In this document: positions 36,869 to 45,610 of the stretch, piece after piece
How positions within the stretch are numbered: position 1 is the stretch's first letter
Layout of the letters: each line of letters opens with the position of its first letter
NCBI GenBank assembly: GCA_035403225.1
Contig: DAONET010000009.1
Location: 9,418 to 73,417 of the forward strand
Direction of reading: 5' to 3'
DNA from: DAIRDK01 sp035403225
GTDB lineage: Bacteria > Bacteroidota > Bacteroidia > Bacteroidales > FEN-979
Length of the DNA: 64,000 nucleotides
Notes under the pieces: model-generated
Told to the model about the DNA's origin: nothing
The model's input: the letters and a program-made list of their open reading frames with translations, nothing else
Databases searched by the model: none
Translations under genes and position numbers: made by a program

Positions 36869-37654
36869 TCAGATCTCGATCTTTAGTCCGTCATAAGCAA
36901 ACCTTACATAATCCGGTAACTCTTTTTCCACTTCTGCCTGAAGTCCCATCTGGTGACTAATGTGGGTAAGAAAAGCCTTCTCCGGCTTCAGGTCATCCAG
37001 TAGCGACAGCGCTTCTTCGAGGTTCATATGGGAGTAGTGCGGTTTTTTACGCAGCGCATTGACCACGATTACTTTTGATCCGCGGATTTTTTCTTTTTCT
37101 TCGTCACTGATCCGGAAGACATCGGTCAGATAGGTGAAATCGTTGAACCGGAAGCCGTAAACATACTGGTTTTCAGCGAAGTGGACTGCACGGATAGGTA
37201 TGATGCGCTGGAGCTGGATATAAAAAGGCCTTTTACCATAGGTATGCAGGTACATTTCGGGGACGCCCGGATAACGGTGATCTCCAAAAGCATAGGCATA
37301 ATCGCGGCGGATATCCTTCTGTACTTCTTTCGTGGCATATACGGCAGTCGGGCGTTGCAGTATGTAGTTAAAGGCCCTGACGTCGTCGAGGCCGCCGAGG
37401 TGGTCCTTATGACCATGGGTGATCAGGATGGCATCGATGGACTGGATTTTCTCCCGGAGCATTTGTTGCCGGAAGTCAGGCCCGCAATCGATCACGAACT
37501 GCAATCCGCCGGTTTCAATCAGGATAGAAGAACGCAGACGATGGTCGTGCGGATCGGTGGACGTACAGACAGGGCAGTTGCAGGCGATGACCGGGACTCC
37601 CTGTGAGGTACCGGTGCCGAGAAAGGTGACGAGCATTTTTGAGTCAGATCCCAT
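36869..37654 (-). CDS. MBL-fold metal-dependent hydrolase (PhnP-like)
   Basis: This 261-aa metallo-beta-lactamase-fold protein starts with TFLGTGTSQGVP and has a CNCPVC pair that may bind zinc, as in PhnP. The metal motif THGHKDHLGG is near residue 80, DCGPDFRQQM near 58 and the late ligands are in FLTHISHQMG near 235. PhnP is a cyclic phosphodiesterase; the Bacteroidota relatives are usually unassigned. An internal start at 37636 (MLVTFLG) is also possible. It converges with the lipoprotein gene and diverges from the DUF6913 gene. Confidence 0.87.
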   Translation of the reverse strand: MGSDSKMLVTFLGTGTSQGVPVIACNCPVCTSTDPHDHRLRSSILIETGGLQFVIDCGPDFRQQMLREKIQSIDAILITHGHKDHLGGLDDVRAFNYILQRPTAVYATKEVQKDIRRDYAYAFGDHRYPGVPEMYLHTYGKRPFYIQLQRIIPIRAVHFAENQYVYGFRFNDFTYLTDVFRISDEEKEKIRGSKVIVVNALRKKPHYSHMNLEEALSLLDDLKPEKAFLTHISHQMGLQAEVEKELPDYVRFAYDGLKIEI

Positions 37655-37673
37655 TAGTCGATAACTTTGGATG

Positions 37674-37681
37674 CAAAATTA
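37674..37681 (-). promoter_or_regulatory. -7 element for the MBL hydrolase gene
   Basis: On the minus strand TAATTTTG (37681-37674) matches TAnnTTTG, 19 nt upstream of the start. It lies only 3 bp from the opposing -7 element. Confidence 0.5.
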
Positions 37682-37684
37682 TCG

Positions 37685-37692
37685 TATTTTTG
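37685..37692 (+). promoter_or_regulatory. -7 element for the DUF6913-dapA unit
   Basis: TATTTTTG matches TAnnTTTG and ends 27 nt before ATG 37720. The nearest TTTG (37666-37669) is 15 nt away, which is short. Confidence 0.5.
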
Positions 37693-37719
37693 CAGAGTAT
37701 AGATACTGGCCAATCACCT

Positions 37720-38271
37720 ATGAACAGGATCAGGAACATTCTGGCAAAGTATAGTTTCACGAAAGATGCGACCGGTATCTCTTATCCCCGTAAGTTTACC
37801 AACCTGGCTGATGCGCGAAGCATAGGAATTTTGTATCAGCTGAATGATGTGTCTGACTACGACATCGTGGAAGCCTTCGTTACCCGGCTTCAGAAGGACC
37901 ATAAAGAGGTGAAAGCCGTTGGATACGTAAAGAACAAAGAACTTATTTCCCGGTTTCTTCCAAAACTTTCGTACGACTTTTTTTCCCGGAAAGATATCAC
38001 CTGGTATTATAAGCCGGTTCACGCCAAAGTGAAGGATTTCATTGATAAGGAATTTGATATTCTGATAGATCTGAATCTCACGGATTTCTTTGCGTCGAAA
38101 TATATCTCGGGGTTGTCAAAAGCCCGGTGCAGAGTCGGGGTGATGGCGGAAGACAATCAACAATACTACGATCTGATGGTGGATGCAAAGCCCGGGACAA
38201 CGATGGAGGAATATCTTGAACAAATCTGTCATTATTTAACGATCATCAAAGACAATGAGACCAGGGTATAA
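37720..38271 (+). CDS. DUF6913 family protein
   Basis: This 183-aa cytoplasmic protein belongs to a Bacteroidota family of unknown role (DUF6913) usually found upstream of dapA. Visible features are PRKFTNLADARSIGILYQL near the start and DILIDLNLTDFFASKYISGLSKARCRVG near residue 110. ATG 37720 is chosen because it follows a -7 element; an upstream in-frame start at 37639 would overlap the MBL gene. Its end overlaps dapA by 17 nt, indicating coupling. Confidence 0.75.
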   Translation: MNRIRNILAKYSFTKDATGISYPRKFTNLADARSIGILYQLNDVSDYDIVEAFVTRLQKDHKEVKAVGYVKNKELISRFLPKLSYDFFSRKDITWYYKPVHAKVKDFIDKEFDILIDLNLTDFFASKYISGLSKARCRVGVMAEDNQQYYDLMVDAKPGTTMEEYLEQICHYLTIIKDNETRV

Positions 38272-39148
38272 TAAATTTAAAGGTACCGGTGTGGCTATCG
38301 TGACTCCGTTTCTGGATTCAGAAGCCATCGATTTTGATTCTTATGCACGAATCATTGATCATGTTATCGATGGAGGTGCCGATTTCATCGTGGCGCTGGG
38401 GACTACCGGTGAGTCTGCCACCATGTCGAAACCGGAAAGAAAGGCCCTCATTGACTTTTCGGTAAAGAAGATCAAAAAGCGGGTGCCCCTTATGGTCGGT
38501 ATCGGCGGGAACTGTACGACAGAAGTAGTATTGGCCATTCATTCCATGCCTCTGAAGGGAGTGGACGGGATCCTGTCGGTATGCCCGTATTACAATAAAC
38601 CGCAACAGGAAGGTATTTTTATTCATTTCAAGACTATCGCGGAAGCCAGCCCGGTGCCGGTGATCCTGTATACCGTACCCGGAAGGACCTCCAGCAACAT
38701 CGCAGCAGCTACCACGCTCCGCCTGGCGAATGAATGCCTCAATATTATCGGGATCAAAGAAGCTTCCGGTAACTTCGACCAGATCTACCAGGTGCTGAAG
38801 AACCGGCCGGATGATTTCCTTGTTCTCTCCGGCGATGACGGAATCACACTGCCGTTGATCTCGGCAGGAGCCGATGGCGTTATCTCGGTGGTTGCCAATG
38901 CCTTCCCAAGGGAATTCTCAGATATGGTCCGCGCCTGCCTGAATAACGATTACCCCAAAGCCCGGGAAAACCATTTTCTCCTGATCGATTTCATCAACGC
39001 CCTGTTCATGGACGGAAGCCCTGCAGGGATTAAAGCCGCTCTTGAAATAATGGGGTTATGTAAGAATGAATTACGACTGCCGCTGGTCGGAGTCAGAAAT
39101 GAAGTATACCAGCATCTACAACAACTCATATCTCAAATTAAAAAGTAA
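38255..39148 (+). CDS. dapA: 4-hydroxy-tetrahydrodipicolinate synthase
   Basis: This 297-aa aldolase condenses pyruvate with aspartate semialdehyde in lysine and diaminopimelate synthesis. Motifs are ALGTTGESATM near residue 46, the catalytic Tyr in YTVPGRTSSN near 135 and the Schiff-base Lys in IIGIKEASGN near 165. Length is standard. The only available start is 38255, which overlaps the DUF6913 gene by 17 nt. A secreted carboxypeptidase gene begins one nucleotide after its stop. Confidence 0.95.
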   Translation: MRPGYNKFKGTGVAIVTPFLDSEAIDFDSYARIIDHVIDGGADFIVALGTTGESATMSKPERKALIDFSVKKIKKRVPLMVGIGGNCTTEVVLAIHSMPLKGVDGILSVCPYYNKPQQEGIFIHFKTIAEASPVPVILYTVPGRTSSNIAAATTLRLANECLNIIGIKEASGNFDQIYQVLKNRPDDFLVLSGDDGITLPLISAGADGVISVVANAFPREFSDMVRACLNNDYPKARENHFLLIDFINALFMDGSPAGIKAALEIMGLCKNELRLPLVGVRNEVYQHLQQLISQIKK

Positions 39149-39149
39149 C

Positions 39150-40865
39150 ATGAAGAAAGTACTCCTTACTATCATTATCGCTTTCACCGCTTCCTTTTTT
39201 TCTTTTTCTTTTGCCCAGGATAGTCACCAGGCTGTTATCAACAAAGTATTCGGCGAAGACGGGGAAGTGTATTTCAAATTCAATATCACGGATAGAAACG
39301 AGATCAATACGCTGACGCATATTATTTCCATCGATAATGTAAAGGATAATGAGGTTTATGCCTATGCAAACCGGAAAGAATTTTCCTTGTTTTTGGATGC
39401 AGGATATTCCTATACCATACTGCCACATCCGGGAAGTTTACTGACGGATGCAGAGCTGATGAACCCTCATCCTGCTGATGCGCCTTCCACTGTCTGGAAC
39501 TTTTACCCGACGTATGACCAGTATCTCAGTTATATGGCAGGCTTTGCTTCCGCTTACCCGGATATCTGTAAAGTAGATACCATCGGTTATACCAAACAGA
39601 ACCGGCTGTTATTGGCTGTCAAGATCAGCGATAGCGTGAACAACGAAGACGGGGAACCGCAGTTTTTTTATTCTTCGAGTATCCATGGCGATGAAATAAC
39701 AGGATATGTGATGACGCTTCACCTGATCGATTCTCTGTTAACAAGTTACGGGAATTCTCCCCGAATCACCGATATAGTGAACAACACGGAGATATTCATC
39801 TGCCCGTTGGCAAACCCTGATGGGACCTATCACGGCGGAAATAATTCCGTTAATGGCGCTATAAGGTACAATGCTAACTACATCGACTTGAACCGGAATT
39901 ATCCTGACCCTGAAGATGGTCAGCATCCTGATGGAGAAGAGTGGCAGCCCGAAACAGTAGCGTTTATGGCTTTTGCCGACAGCAATCACTTCAACATGGG
40001 GGCCAACTTCCATGGCGGTTCCGAAGTTTTTAATTATCCGTGGGACACCTGGGCCAAAAGGGCTGCCGATGATGCCTGGTGGCAATATGTCGGACATGAA
40101 TTTGTCGATACCGTCCACAGCTATGCTCCCTCTTACTATTTCGGCGATTTCAACAACGGCATTACCAATGGCTATGACTGGTACACCATCTCCGGCGGGA
40201 GACAGGATTACATGAACTATTTCAAGTATTGCCGTGAAGTTACCATCGAAATATCCAATACCAAGCTGCCATCGGCCAGCAAGCTTCTGACATTCTGGAA
40301 CTACAATTATCATTCTTTACTGAATTTCCTCGAACAGGCAAACTACAGTATCCAGGGCCGTATTACCGATACCGTGACCGGCGAGCCGCTGAGTGCGAAA
40401 GTGTTCATCTTAGGTCATGATAAAGACAACTCTTTTGTCTTTTCAAAGTTACCTTCGGGATTCTATTCCCGACTTCTGAACGAAGGGACCTATAGTCTTT
40501 CTTTCACCTGCGATGGTTATTTTTCGAAAACAGTGACTGCCGATGTGGTCAATCATCAGCAGACCAGGTTGGATGTGCAGATGGTGCCGTTGAATATCAG
40601 CGTTGAAAACCGGGACGTAAAACATGTTTCCATGGCCTTCCCGAATCCGTCTGACGGCAACTTCCGTCTGGTATTTCCGGCAACGAGCAAGGGACAGTCG
40701 CACGTTGAGATATATAATTCGACCGGAGCTCAGGTGCTGAATCAATCCTATCCGGGGAATCTGTCGTCTGTAGAAATGAACCTGGGGAATCTCTCTGCCG
40801 GGCTTTATTTCATCAAAGTGGAATCACCTGCCGGCATTTTCTCAGACCGCATCGTGATCTATTAG
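39150..40865 (+). CDS. Secreted M14 zinc carboxypeptidase with T9SS sorting domain
   Basis: This 571-aa secreted metallocarboxypeptidase has a signal peptide (residues 1-23, ending SFAQD). The zinc ligands are His and Glu in SSIHGDEITG near 180 and His in GANFHGGSEVFNYPWD near 290. The Arg is in IDLNRNYPDP near 245 and the catalytic Glu is in VTIEISNTK near 367. A carboxypeptidase regulatory-like domain (about 400-480) and a C-terminal T9SS sorting domain (FPNPSDGNFRLVF) follow. ATG 39150 is chosen for the signal peptide; the frame is open further upstream inside dapA. With the two M1 enzymes it could complete peptide breakdown outside the cell. Confidence 0.9.
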   Translation: MKKVLLTIIIAFTASFFSFSFAQDSHQAVINKVFGEDGEVYFKFNITDRNEINTLTHIISIDNVKDNEVYAYANRKEFSLFLDAGYSYTILPHPGSLLTDAELMNPHPADAPSTVWNFYPTYDQYLSYMAGFASAYPDICKVDTIGYTKQNRLLLAVKISDSVNNEDGEPQFFYSSSIHGDEITGYVMTLHLIDSLLTSYGNSPRITDIVNNTEIFICPLANPDGTYHGGNNSVNGAIRYNANYIDLNRNYPDPEDGQHPDGEEWQPETVAFMAFADSNHFNMGANFHGGSEVFNYPWDTWAKRAADDAWWQYVGHEFVDTVHSYAPSYYFGDFNNGITNGYDWYTISGGRQDYMNYFKYCREVTIEISNTKLPSASKLLTFWNYNYHSLLNFLEQANYSIQGRITDTVTGEPLSAKVFILGHDKDNSFVFSKLPSGFYSRLLNEGTYSLSFTCDGYFSKTVTADVVNHQQTRLDVQMVPLNISVENRDVKHVSMAFPNPSDGNFRLVFPATSKGQSHVEIYNSTGAQVLNQSYPGNLSSVEMNLGNLSAGLYFIKVESPAGIFSDRIVIY

Positions 40866-41809
40866 CAGAACAATTTCAAACCGGGAGACAGCATGATCCG
40901 GAAGAGGATCAGGACGACGACGGACATCAGGATGATCGGGTAGGAGAGGCGGATTTTCCGCTGATCCTCATCGAAATAGAAGTCTTCCAGTTGCTTTCCT
41001 CTGATCATCACCGGGATCAGCATGAAAACCATGGTCAGGTTGAGGGTGATATCATACAGAGAAATGGAGGGGAGTTTGATCAGCCAGATGATGAAATTTC
41101 CGGCGAGAAAAGGCACGAGAAACTGGAATCCTAAAAATTTCCGGGTATAAAAGGCGGGTAGTTCGTTAAAATAGATGTTGGCGGAAATAGTAAAGTACCT
41201 GGCCACACTGAATCCGACGGCTATCATGCCTATGAGAGTAAGTACCGTCACCACCATCATCACCGTATCCTGCGCATAAAGGTACATCAGCACGTATCCG
41301 AAATCCCTGTTAAACAGTGATCCCATCATGATCTCTCCGAAGAAGAAGACCATGGAATGAGCAAACATCCAAAGCACCAGCAGCCGGAGCATCCCGGTTT
41401 CTTCGGCAGTAATGTTATAGAGGATGATGAGGATGGCTCCTGCAAGCAAGCAAACAAGAGGCCCCGCGCTGTAAACAACCTTAACAGCATCTGGTGTCCA
41501 TCCGACACCTTTGATCAGGAATGAAATTTCATTCAGATACACTGCCGTGGGAATATTGAAAGCGATGGCAGCCAGGGCGGTGGATAGACTGTAAATCAGC
41601 GAGACAAGTACATAAGCAAGCAAAAAGAGGAACAGGGAATTGATGCTGATGGGGATGAAAGAGCGTTGGTAAACGGCATGGTTATTCCGTCTGGACCTGC
41701 CTGTCTTTTTGCCGGGAGATCGGAAAAGAGAACCCCGCCGGAGAAGAAACGAGATCTTCCGGTGAGTCCGGTAGATATATCCGCTTCTCCGGCGGGGTTT
41801 GTTATCCAT
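40862..41809 (-). CDS. Polytopic membrane protein of unknown function
   Basis: I do not recognise this family. From about residue 55 on there are seven or so hydrophobic segments (near 55-85, 105-130, 142-165, 178-205, 230-250, 258-280 and 290-310). The first 45 residues are highly basic (MDNKPRRRSGYIYRTHRK) and are encoded within a long perfect hairpin that looks like the terminator of the upstream gene. The true start may therefore lie further downstream at a non-ATG codon, since no in-frame ATG is available before the first membrane segment. The stop overlaps the M14 stop by 4 nt on the opposite strand. Confidence 0.6.
   Translation of the reverse strand: MDNKPRRRSGYIYRTHRKISFLLRRGSLFRSPGKKTGRSRRNNHAVYQRSFIPISINSLFLFLLAYVLVSLIYSLSTALAAIAFNIPTAVYLNEISFLIKGVGWTPDAVKVVYSAGPLVCLLAGAILIILYNITAEETGMLRLLVLWMFAHSMVFFFGEIMMGSLFNRDFGYVLMYLYAQDTVMMVVTVLTLIGMIAVGFSVARYFTISANIYFNELPAFYTRKFLGFQFLVPFLAGNFIIWLIKLPSISLYDITLNLTMVFMLIPVMIRGKQLEDFYFDEDQRKIRLSYPIILMSVVVLILFRIMLSPGLKLFC
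41731..41799 (-). terminator. Two-tier hairpin, probable terminator of the oxoamine synthase gene
   Basis: AACCCCGCCGGAGAAG (41731-41746) pairs perfectly over 16 bp with 41784-41799. The 37-nt loop folds again: ATCT-t-CCGG (41754-41762) pairs with CCGG-t-AGAT (41768-41776). On the minus strand it begins 22 nt after the upstream stop, and CTCTTTTCC follows the last arm. The T tract is weak, so it could instead be a regulatory leader. Confidence 0.55.
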
Positions 41810-41821
41810 TAAGCATTATTT

Positions 41822-43075
41822 TTAGATTATATCTGCCACCGGTGGAATTCCTCCAGTGGAATATTTCCCGTTGTCGAGGTTGTTCCTCACTTCCGAGAAC
41901 GCTTTGATGGTGTAGTTCACATCTTCCAGCGTATGTCCGGCGGTGGGGATCAAACGGAGCATGATGATGCCCCTGGGCACTACAGGATAGATGACCATAG
42001 AACAGAAAACGCCGAAGTTCTCGCGCAGGTCGGTGATGATTTGGGTGGCTTCTGTCACTCCTCCTTGCAGGAAGACCGGAGTAACCGGCGAAGCGGTACG
42101 TCCGAGGTCAAACCCTTCCGCCTTCAAACCGCTCTGCAAAGCCTTCACGATCGTCCAGAGGTTCTCTCTCAGTTCAGGATGGGTACGAATGATTTCCAGT
42201 CGTTTCAATGAACCGTATACCATCGGCATAGGCAACGACTTGGCAAAAATCTGGGAACGCATTTTGAACATCAGGGATTTGATGATCCTTTTTTCTGAAG
42301 CAATAAAAGCACCGATACCGGCCATGGATTTGGCGAAAGTGCCAAAGTACAGATCCACCTGATCCATCACTCCCATGAATTCGCTTGTTCCGGCGCCGGT
42401 TGCACCCATGGTACCGAATCCGTGAGCATCGTCGATGAGCAGACGGAATCCGTATTTATCTTTCAGCTGCAAAATACCGGTGAGATTACCCAGGTCGCCT
42501 GCCATACCATAAACACCTTCGGTGATGACCAGAATACCACCGCCTGTTTCATCGGCCAGTTTGCGGGCATGCTTCAGCGAGTGTTCGAACTTATCCATAT
42601 CATTGTGCGGATATACGATACGCTTGCCCATGTGCATACGCAGTCCGTCAAGGATACATGCATGAGCATCGGAGTCATACACCACCACATCGTGGCGATC
42701 AATCATCGAATCGATGATGGATATCATCCCCATGTAACCGAAATTGAGCAGGTATGCCGATTCTTTCTTTTCAAAATCAGCTAATTCATGCTCAAGTTGG
42801 ATGTGCATGTCTGTCTGTCCCGACATCATTCGGGCACCCATGGGGCTGGCCAACCCGTATTTCTCGGCGCCGATCCGGTCGGCTTCCCGGACTTCAGGAT
42901 GGTTTGCAAGACCAAGATAGTTGTTCAGGCTCCATACCAGGACAGGTTTTCCCCTGAATTTCATCCTACTGGAAATATCTCCTTCAAGCTTAGGAAAATA
43001 ATAATAACCATATCCCTGGTCAGCATATGTGCCCAAAGGACCCGGATTGTTTACTACTTTTTCAAATAAATCCAC
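41822..43075 (-). CDS. Alpha-oxoamine synthase, serine palmitoyltransferase-like
   Basis: This PLP enzyme condenses an acyl-CoA with an amino acid. In Bacteroidota the usual role is serine palmitoyltransferase, the first step of sphingolipid synthesis, but KBL and BioF are close relatives. It has SLNNYLGLANHPEV near residue 52, DSDAHACILDGLRMHMG near 125, LLIDDAHGFGTMG near 218 and the PLP Lys in GTFAKSMAGIGAF near 249. The GTG at 43075 (MDLFEKVVNN) is chosen because a perfect promoter places transcription start near 43114. The TTG at 43150 belongs to the -33 box, and ATG 43138 is upstream of the predicted transcript. Confidence 0.85.
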   Translation of the reverse strand: MDLFEKVVNNPGPLGTYADQGYGYYYFPKLEGDISSRMKFRGKPVLVWSLNNYLGLANHPEVREADRIGAEKYGLASPMGARMMSGQTDMHIQLEHELADFEKKESAYLLNFGYMGMISIIDSMIDRHDVVVYDSDAHACILDGLRMHMGKRIVYPHNDMDKFEHSLKHARKLADETGGGILVITEGVYGMAGDLGNLTGILQLKDKYGFRLLIDDAHGFGTMGATGAGTSEFMGVMDQVDLYFGTFAKSMAGIGAFIASEKRIIKSLMFKMRSQIFAKSLPMPMVYGSLKRLEIIRTHPELRENLWTIVKALQSGLKAEGFDLGRTASPVTPVFLQGGVTEATQIITDLRENFGVFCSMVIYPVVPRGIIMLRLIPTAGHTLEDVNYTIKAFSEVRNNLDNGKYSTGGIPPVADII

Positions 43076-43120
43076 AATATTCAGTTTTTGATAAGTGTTT
43101 ATACTATTCGTTATTGAGTG

Positions 43121-43150
43121 CAAATTTAGAAATTTCATCCGACTTAACAA
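43121..43150 (-). promoter_or_regulatory. Promoter for the oxoamine synthase gene
   Basis: On the minus strand TTG (43150-43148), 19 nt, then TAAATTTG (43128-43121) matches the consensus exactly. It argues against the start codons at 43150 and 43138. Confidence 0.75.
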
Positions 43151-43167
43151 GTGTTACAAAGACCTCC

Positions 43168-43197
43168 TTGCTATTCAATTAAAATTGTGTAATTTTG
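43168..43197 (+). promoter_or_regulatory. Promoter for the bamD operon
   Basis: TTG (43168-43170), 19 nt, then TAATTTTG (43190-43197) matches the consensus exactly. It ends 4 nt before the bamD ATG, so the transcript should be leaderless or nearly so. Confidence 0.78.
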
Positions 43198-43201
43198 CAA
43201 C

Positions 43202-44023
43202 ATGAAAAGAATCCCGCTTCTCGTTTTTGCCCTTTCTTTCATTCTGACCCTGAATTCCTGCAAGTTCGCGAGGATCATGAAAAGTCCGGATGTCGAAACG
43301 AAGTACAAGTCTGCCATGGATTACTATGATGCCAAGGACTATTCACGGGCGCTTCAGCTTTTTGATCAGATAGCCGGCGTGATTCGTGCAACAGACAAGG
43401 CGCAGGATGTGAACTTCAAATATGCATACTGCTATTTTTACATGAAAGATTATACCCTGGCATCCTATTATTTCAAACGCTATTTTACCAATTACTCGAA
43501 TACCACGAATGCAGAGGAAGCTCTTTTCATGAGCGCATACTGTAACTACCTGAATTCGCCTGAATACAGCCTGGATCAGACAAGTACTTACGAAGCTATC
43601 AAAGACCTTCAGTTGTTTATCAACATCTATCCCGAAAGCAAACGTGCTTCGGAATGTAACGACCTGATCGATGACCTGAGGGCAAAACTGGAATTCAAAG
43701 ATTACCGCATAGCAAGGCTTTATTACAGAATGGGAGACTTTAATGCTGCCATCACTTCGTATAACAACCTGTTAAAAGATTATCCCGAAACTCCTCATCG
43801 CGAAGAGATCTTATTCCAGATCGTGAAAATTTACCAAAAGTATGCCGATGAGAGCATCGAGTTAAAAAAGAAAGAACGATACAATAAAGCGATTCTCGCT
43901 TATAATGACCTGTTAAAAGAATTTCCTGAAACCCGTTACCGGGACGAAGCCAAAGTTGTGTTTGACAAGTGCAATGAGGAATTACAGCTTCTTGCACAGC
44001 CGGAAACAGGAAGAAAAAAATAA
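43202..44023 (+). CDS. bamD: Outer membrane protein assembly factor BamD
   Basis: This 273-aa lipoprotein of the BAM complex has a lipoprotein signal with Cys near residue 20 (LTLNSC). TPR-like helices follow (KSAMDYYDAKDYSRALQLFDQI, then YPESKRASECNDLIDDLR and a YRMGDFNAAITSYNNLLKDYPETPHREE block). It recognises beta-barrel precursors at the periplasmic face of the outer membrane together with BamA. It is the first gene of an operon with rpoZ, coaBC, DUF4835 and recN, an order conserved in the phylum. Confidence 0.92.
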   Translation: MKRIPLLVFALSFILTLNSCKFARIMKSPDVETKYKSAMDYYDAKDYSRALQLFDQIAGVIRATDKAQDVNFKYAYCYFYMKDYTLASYYFKRYFTNYSNTTNAEEALFMSAYCNYLNSPEYSLDQTSTYEAIKDLQLFINIYPESKRASECNDLIDDLRAKLEFKDYRIARLYYRMGDFNAAITSYNNLLKDYPETPHREEILFQIVKIYQKYADESIELKKKERYNKAILAYNDLLKEFPETRYRDEAKVVFDKCNEELQLLAQPETGRKK

Positions 44024-44045
44024 CTTTTAAATCAAATCTCTCCAG

Positions 44046-44387
44046 ATGGATTATAAAAAAGTGAAAACGGACACAAACGCCATTACCCGTAACATTGAAG
44101 ATTTTACTCGCGGCACAGGTAATGTCTATGAAACGGTCGTGGTGCTTTCAAAACGAGCCAACCAGATCAGTTCCGAAGTGAAAGAAGAGTTGAATCAGAA
44201 GATCTCCGAATTTGCGACGACCACTGATAACCTTGAGGAGGTCTTTGAAAACCGGGAACAGATTGAAATCGCCAAGTATTTTGAACACCTTCCGAAACCG
44301 ACGCTGATTGCTGTCCAGGAATACATGAACGACGAATTATATATCCGCAATCCGGATACCGGAGAAGCGGAAGAATCGGCTGAATAA
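44046..44387 (+). CDS. rpoZ: DNA-directed RNA polymerase omega subunit (RpoZ/Rpb6 type)
   Basis: This 113-aa small protein is the Bacteroidota omega subunit of RNA polymerase. It has TRNIEDFTRGTGNVYETVVVLSKRANQIS near residues 14-42, the region that holds the C-terminus of beta-prime. The tail is acidic (EEVFENREQIEIAKYFE, then PTLIAVQEYMNDEL). The context between bamD and coaBC is typical, and the sequence lies 22 nt after bamD. Confidence 0.88.
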   Translation: MDYKKVKTDTNAITRNIEDFTRGTGNVYETVVVLSKRANQISSEVKEELNQKISEFATTTDNLEEVFENREQIEIAKYFEHLPKPTLIAVQEYMNDELYIRNPDTGEAEESAE

Positions 44388-44398
44388 AATCAGTCCTG

Positions 44399-45610
44399 AT
44401 GCTGAAAGGGAAAAAAATAGTCATTGGGATCACCGGAAGCATTGCTGCTTACAAAATCCCGTTTCTGGTCCGACTCCTGGTAAAAGAAGAGGCGGAAGTA
44501 AGAGTGATCATGACGCCTTCGGCAAAGGATTTTGTTACTCCCCTGACACTTGCCACTCTCTCCAGAAATGATGTGATCTTTCACCCGTTTGATCAACAAA
44601 CCGGTGCATGGAATAGTCATGTGGAGCTTGGAACGTGGGCCGACCTGATGCTTTTTGCACCTGTCACGGCCTGTACCCTCGGGAAAATGGCTTCCGGCGT
44701 GGCAGATAATTTCCTTGTCACCGCTTACCTGTCGGCTAAATGTCCGGTGATGATCGCCCCGGCCATGGACCTGGATATGTATAACCATCCTTCCACCCGG
44801 AAAAATGTCGAGATTCTCAAGTCATACGGGAATCAGATCATCGAGCCTCAGACCGGAGAACTGGCAAGCGGCCTTTCCGGCCCTGGCAGGCTGGAAGAAC
44901 CGGAACGGATACTCGAGATTATCCGTAATTTTTTTTTTAGATCTGAAGAATTAGCCGGGAAGAAAATCCTGATCACGGCCGGACCTACCTACGAAGAGAT
45001 AGATCCGGTACGTTTTATTGGAAACCGCTCCTCCGGAAAAATGGGATTCGCCCTTGCTGAAGAAGGCGCTGCCCGTGGCGCCGAAGTCACGCTCATCTCC
45101 GGACCGGTACACCTGAATACACATCATCCGGCTGTCAGAAGAATAAACGTCATTTCCGCCGCTGATATGTACGAAGCGGTGATGAAATTCGCTCCGGAAG
45201 CAGACATTATCATGATGGCGGCCGCTGTCGCCGATTATTCCCCCCGGGAGAAAGCGCCTTCAAAAATCAAAAAACATCGTGAAGAACTGACCATCCATGT
45301 TGTTCCTACCGTGGATATCCTTTCCGAGCTCGGTAAAAACAGGAAACAAGGCCAGATCCTCGTCGGATTTGCCCTTGAAACAAATAATGAAGAGGAAAAC
45401 GCGAAAAAGAAACTGAAAGAGAAAAACGTGGATATGGTCGTGCTGAATTCTCTTCAGGATACCGGGGCCGGTTTTGATCACCCGACTAACAAAGTGACGA
45501 TTTTCCTTCGCAATGGAGAACAGGTCTCGGGTGATCTCAAAAGAAAAGATCAGGTGGCATGCGATATTTTCGATACTCTTGCGTTATTATCTAAACCCTC
45601 ACAACCATGA
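44399..45610 (+). CDS. coaBC: Bifunctional phosphopantothenoylcysteine decarboxylase/synthetase CoaBC
   Basis: This 403-aa enzyme makes 4'-phosphopantetheine from phosphopantothenate in two steps of coenzyme A synthesis. The N-terminal flavoprotein half (about residues 1-180) has GITGSIAAYK, the catalytic His in WNSHVELGTWAD near 76 and APAMDLDMY near 122. The C-terminal synthetase half begins KILITAGPTYEEIDPVRFIGNRSSGKMG near 190. It overlaps the following gene by 4 nt. Confidence 0.95.
   Translation: MLKGKKIVIGITGSIAAYKIPFLVRLLVKEEAEVRVIMTPSAKDFVTPLTLATLSRNDVIFHPFDQQTGAWNSHVELGTWADLMLFAPVTACTLGKMASGVADNFLVTAYLSAKCPVMIAPAMDLDMYNHPSTRKNVEILKSYGNQIIEPQTGELASGLSGPGRLEEPERILEIIRNFFFRSEELAGKKILITAGPTYEEIDPVRFIGNRSSGKMGFALAEEGAARGAEVTLISGPVHLNTHHPAVRRINVISAADMYEAVMKFAPEADIIMMAAAVADYSPREKAPSKIKKHREELTIHVVPTVDILSELGKNRKQGQILVGFALETNNEEENAKKKLKEKNVDMVVLNSLQDTGAGFDHPTNKVTIFLRNGEQVSGDLKRKDQVACDIFDTLALLSKPSQP

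Noticed and set aside
39066..39149. N-terminal extension of the M14 carboxypeptidase
   Set aside because: It runs inside dapA in another frame, whereas the signal peptide begins at ATG 39150, one nucleotide after the dapA stop.
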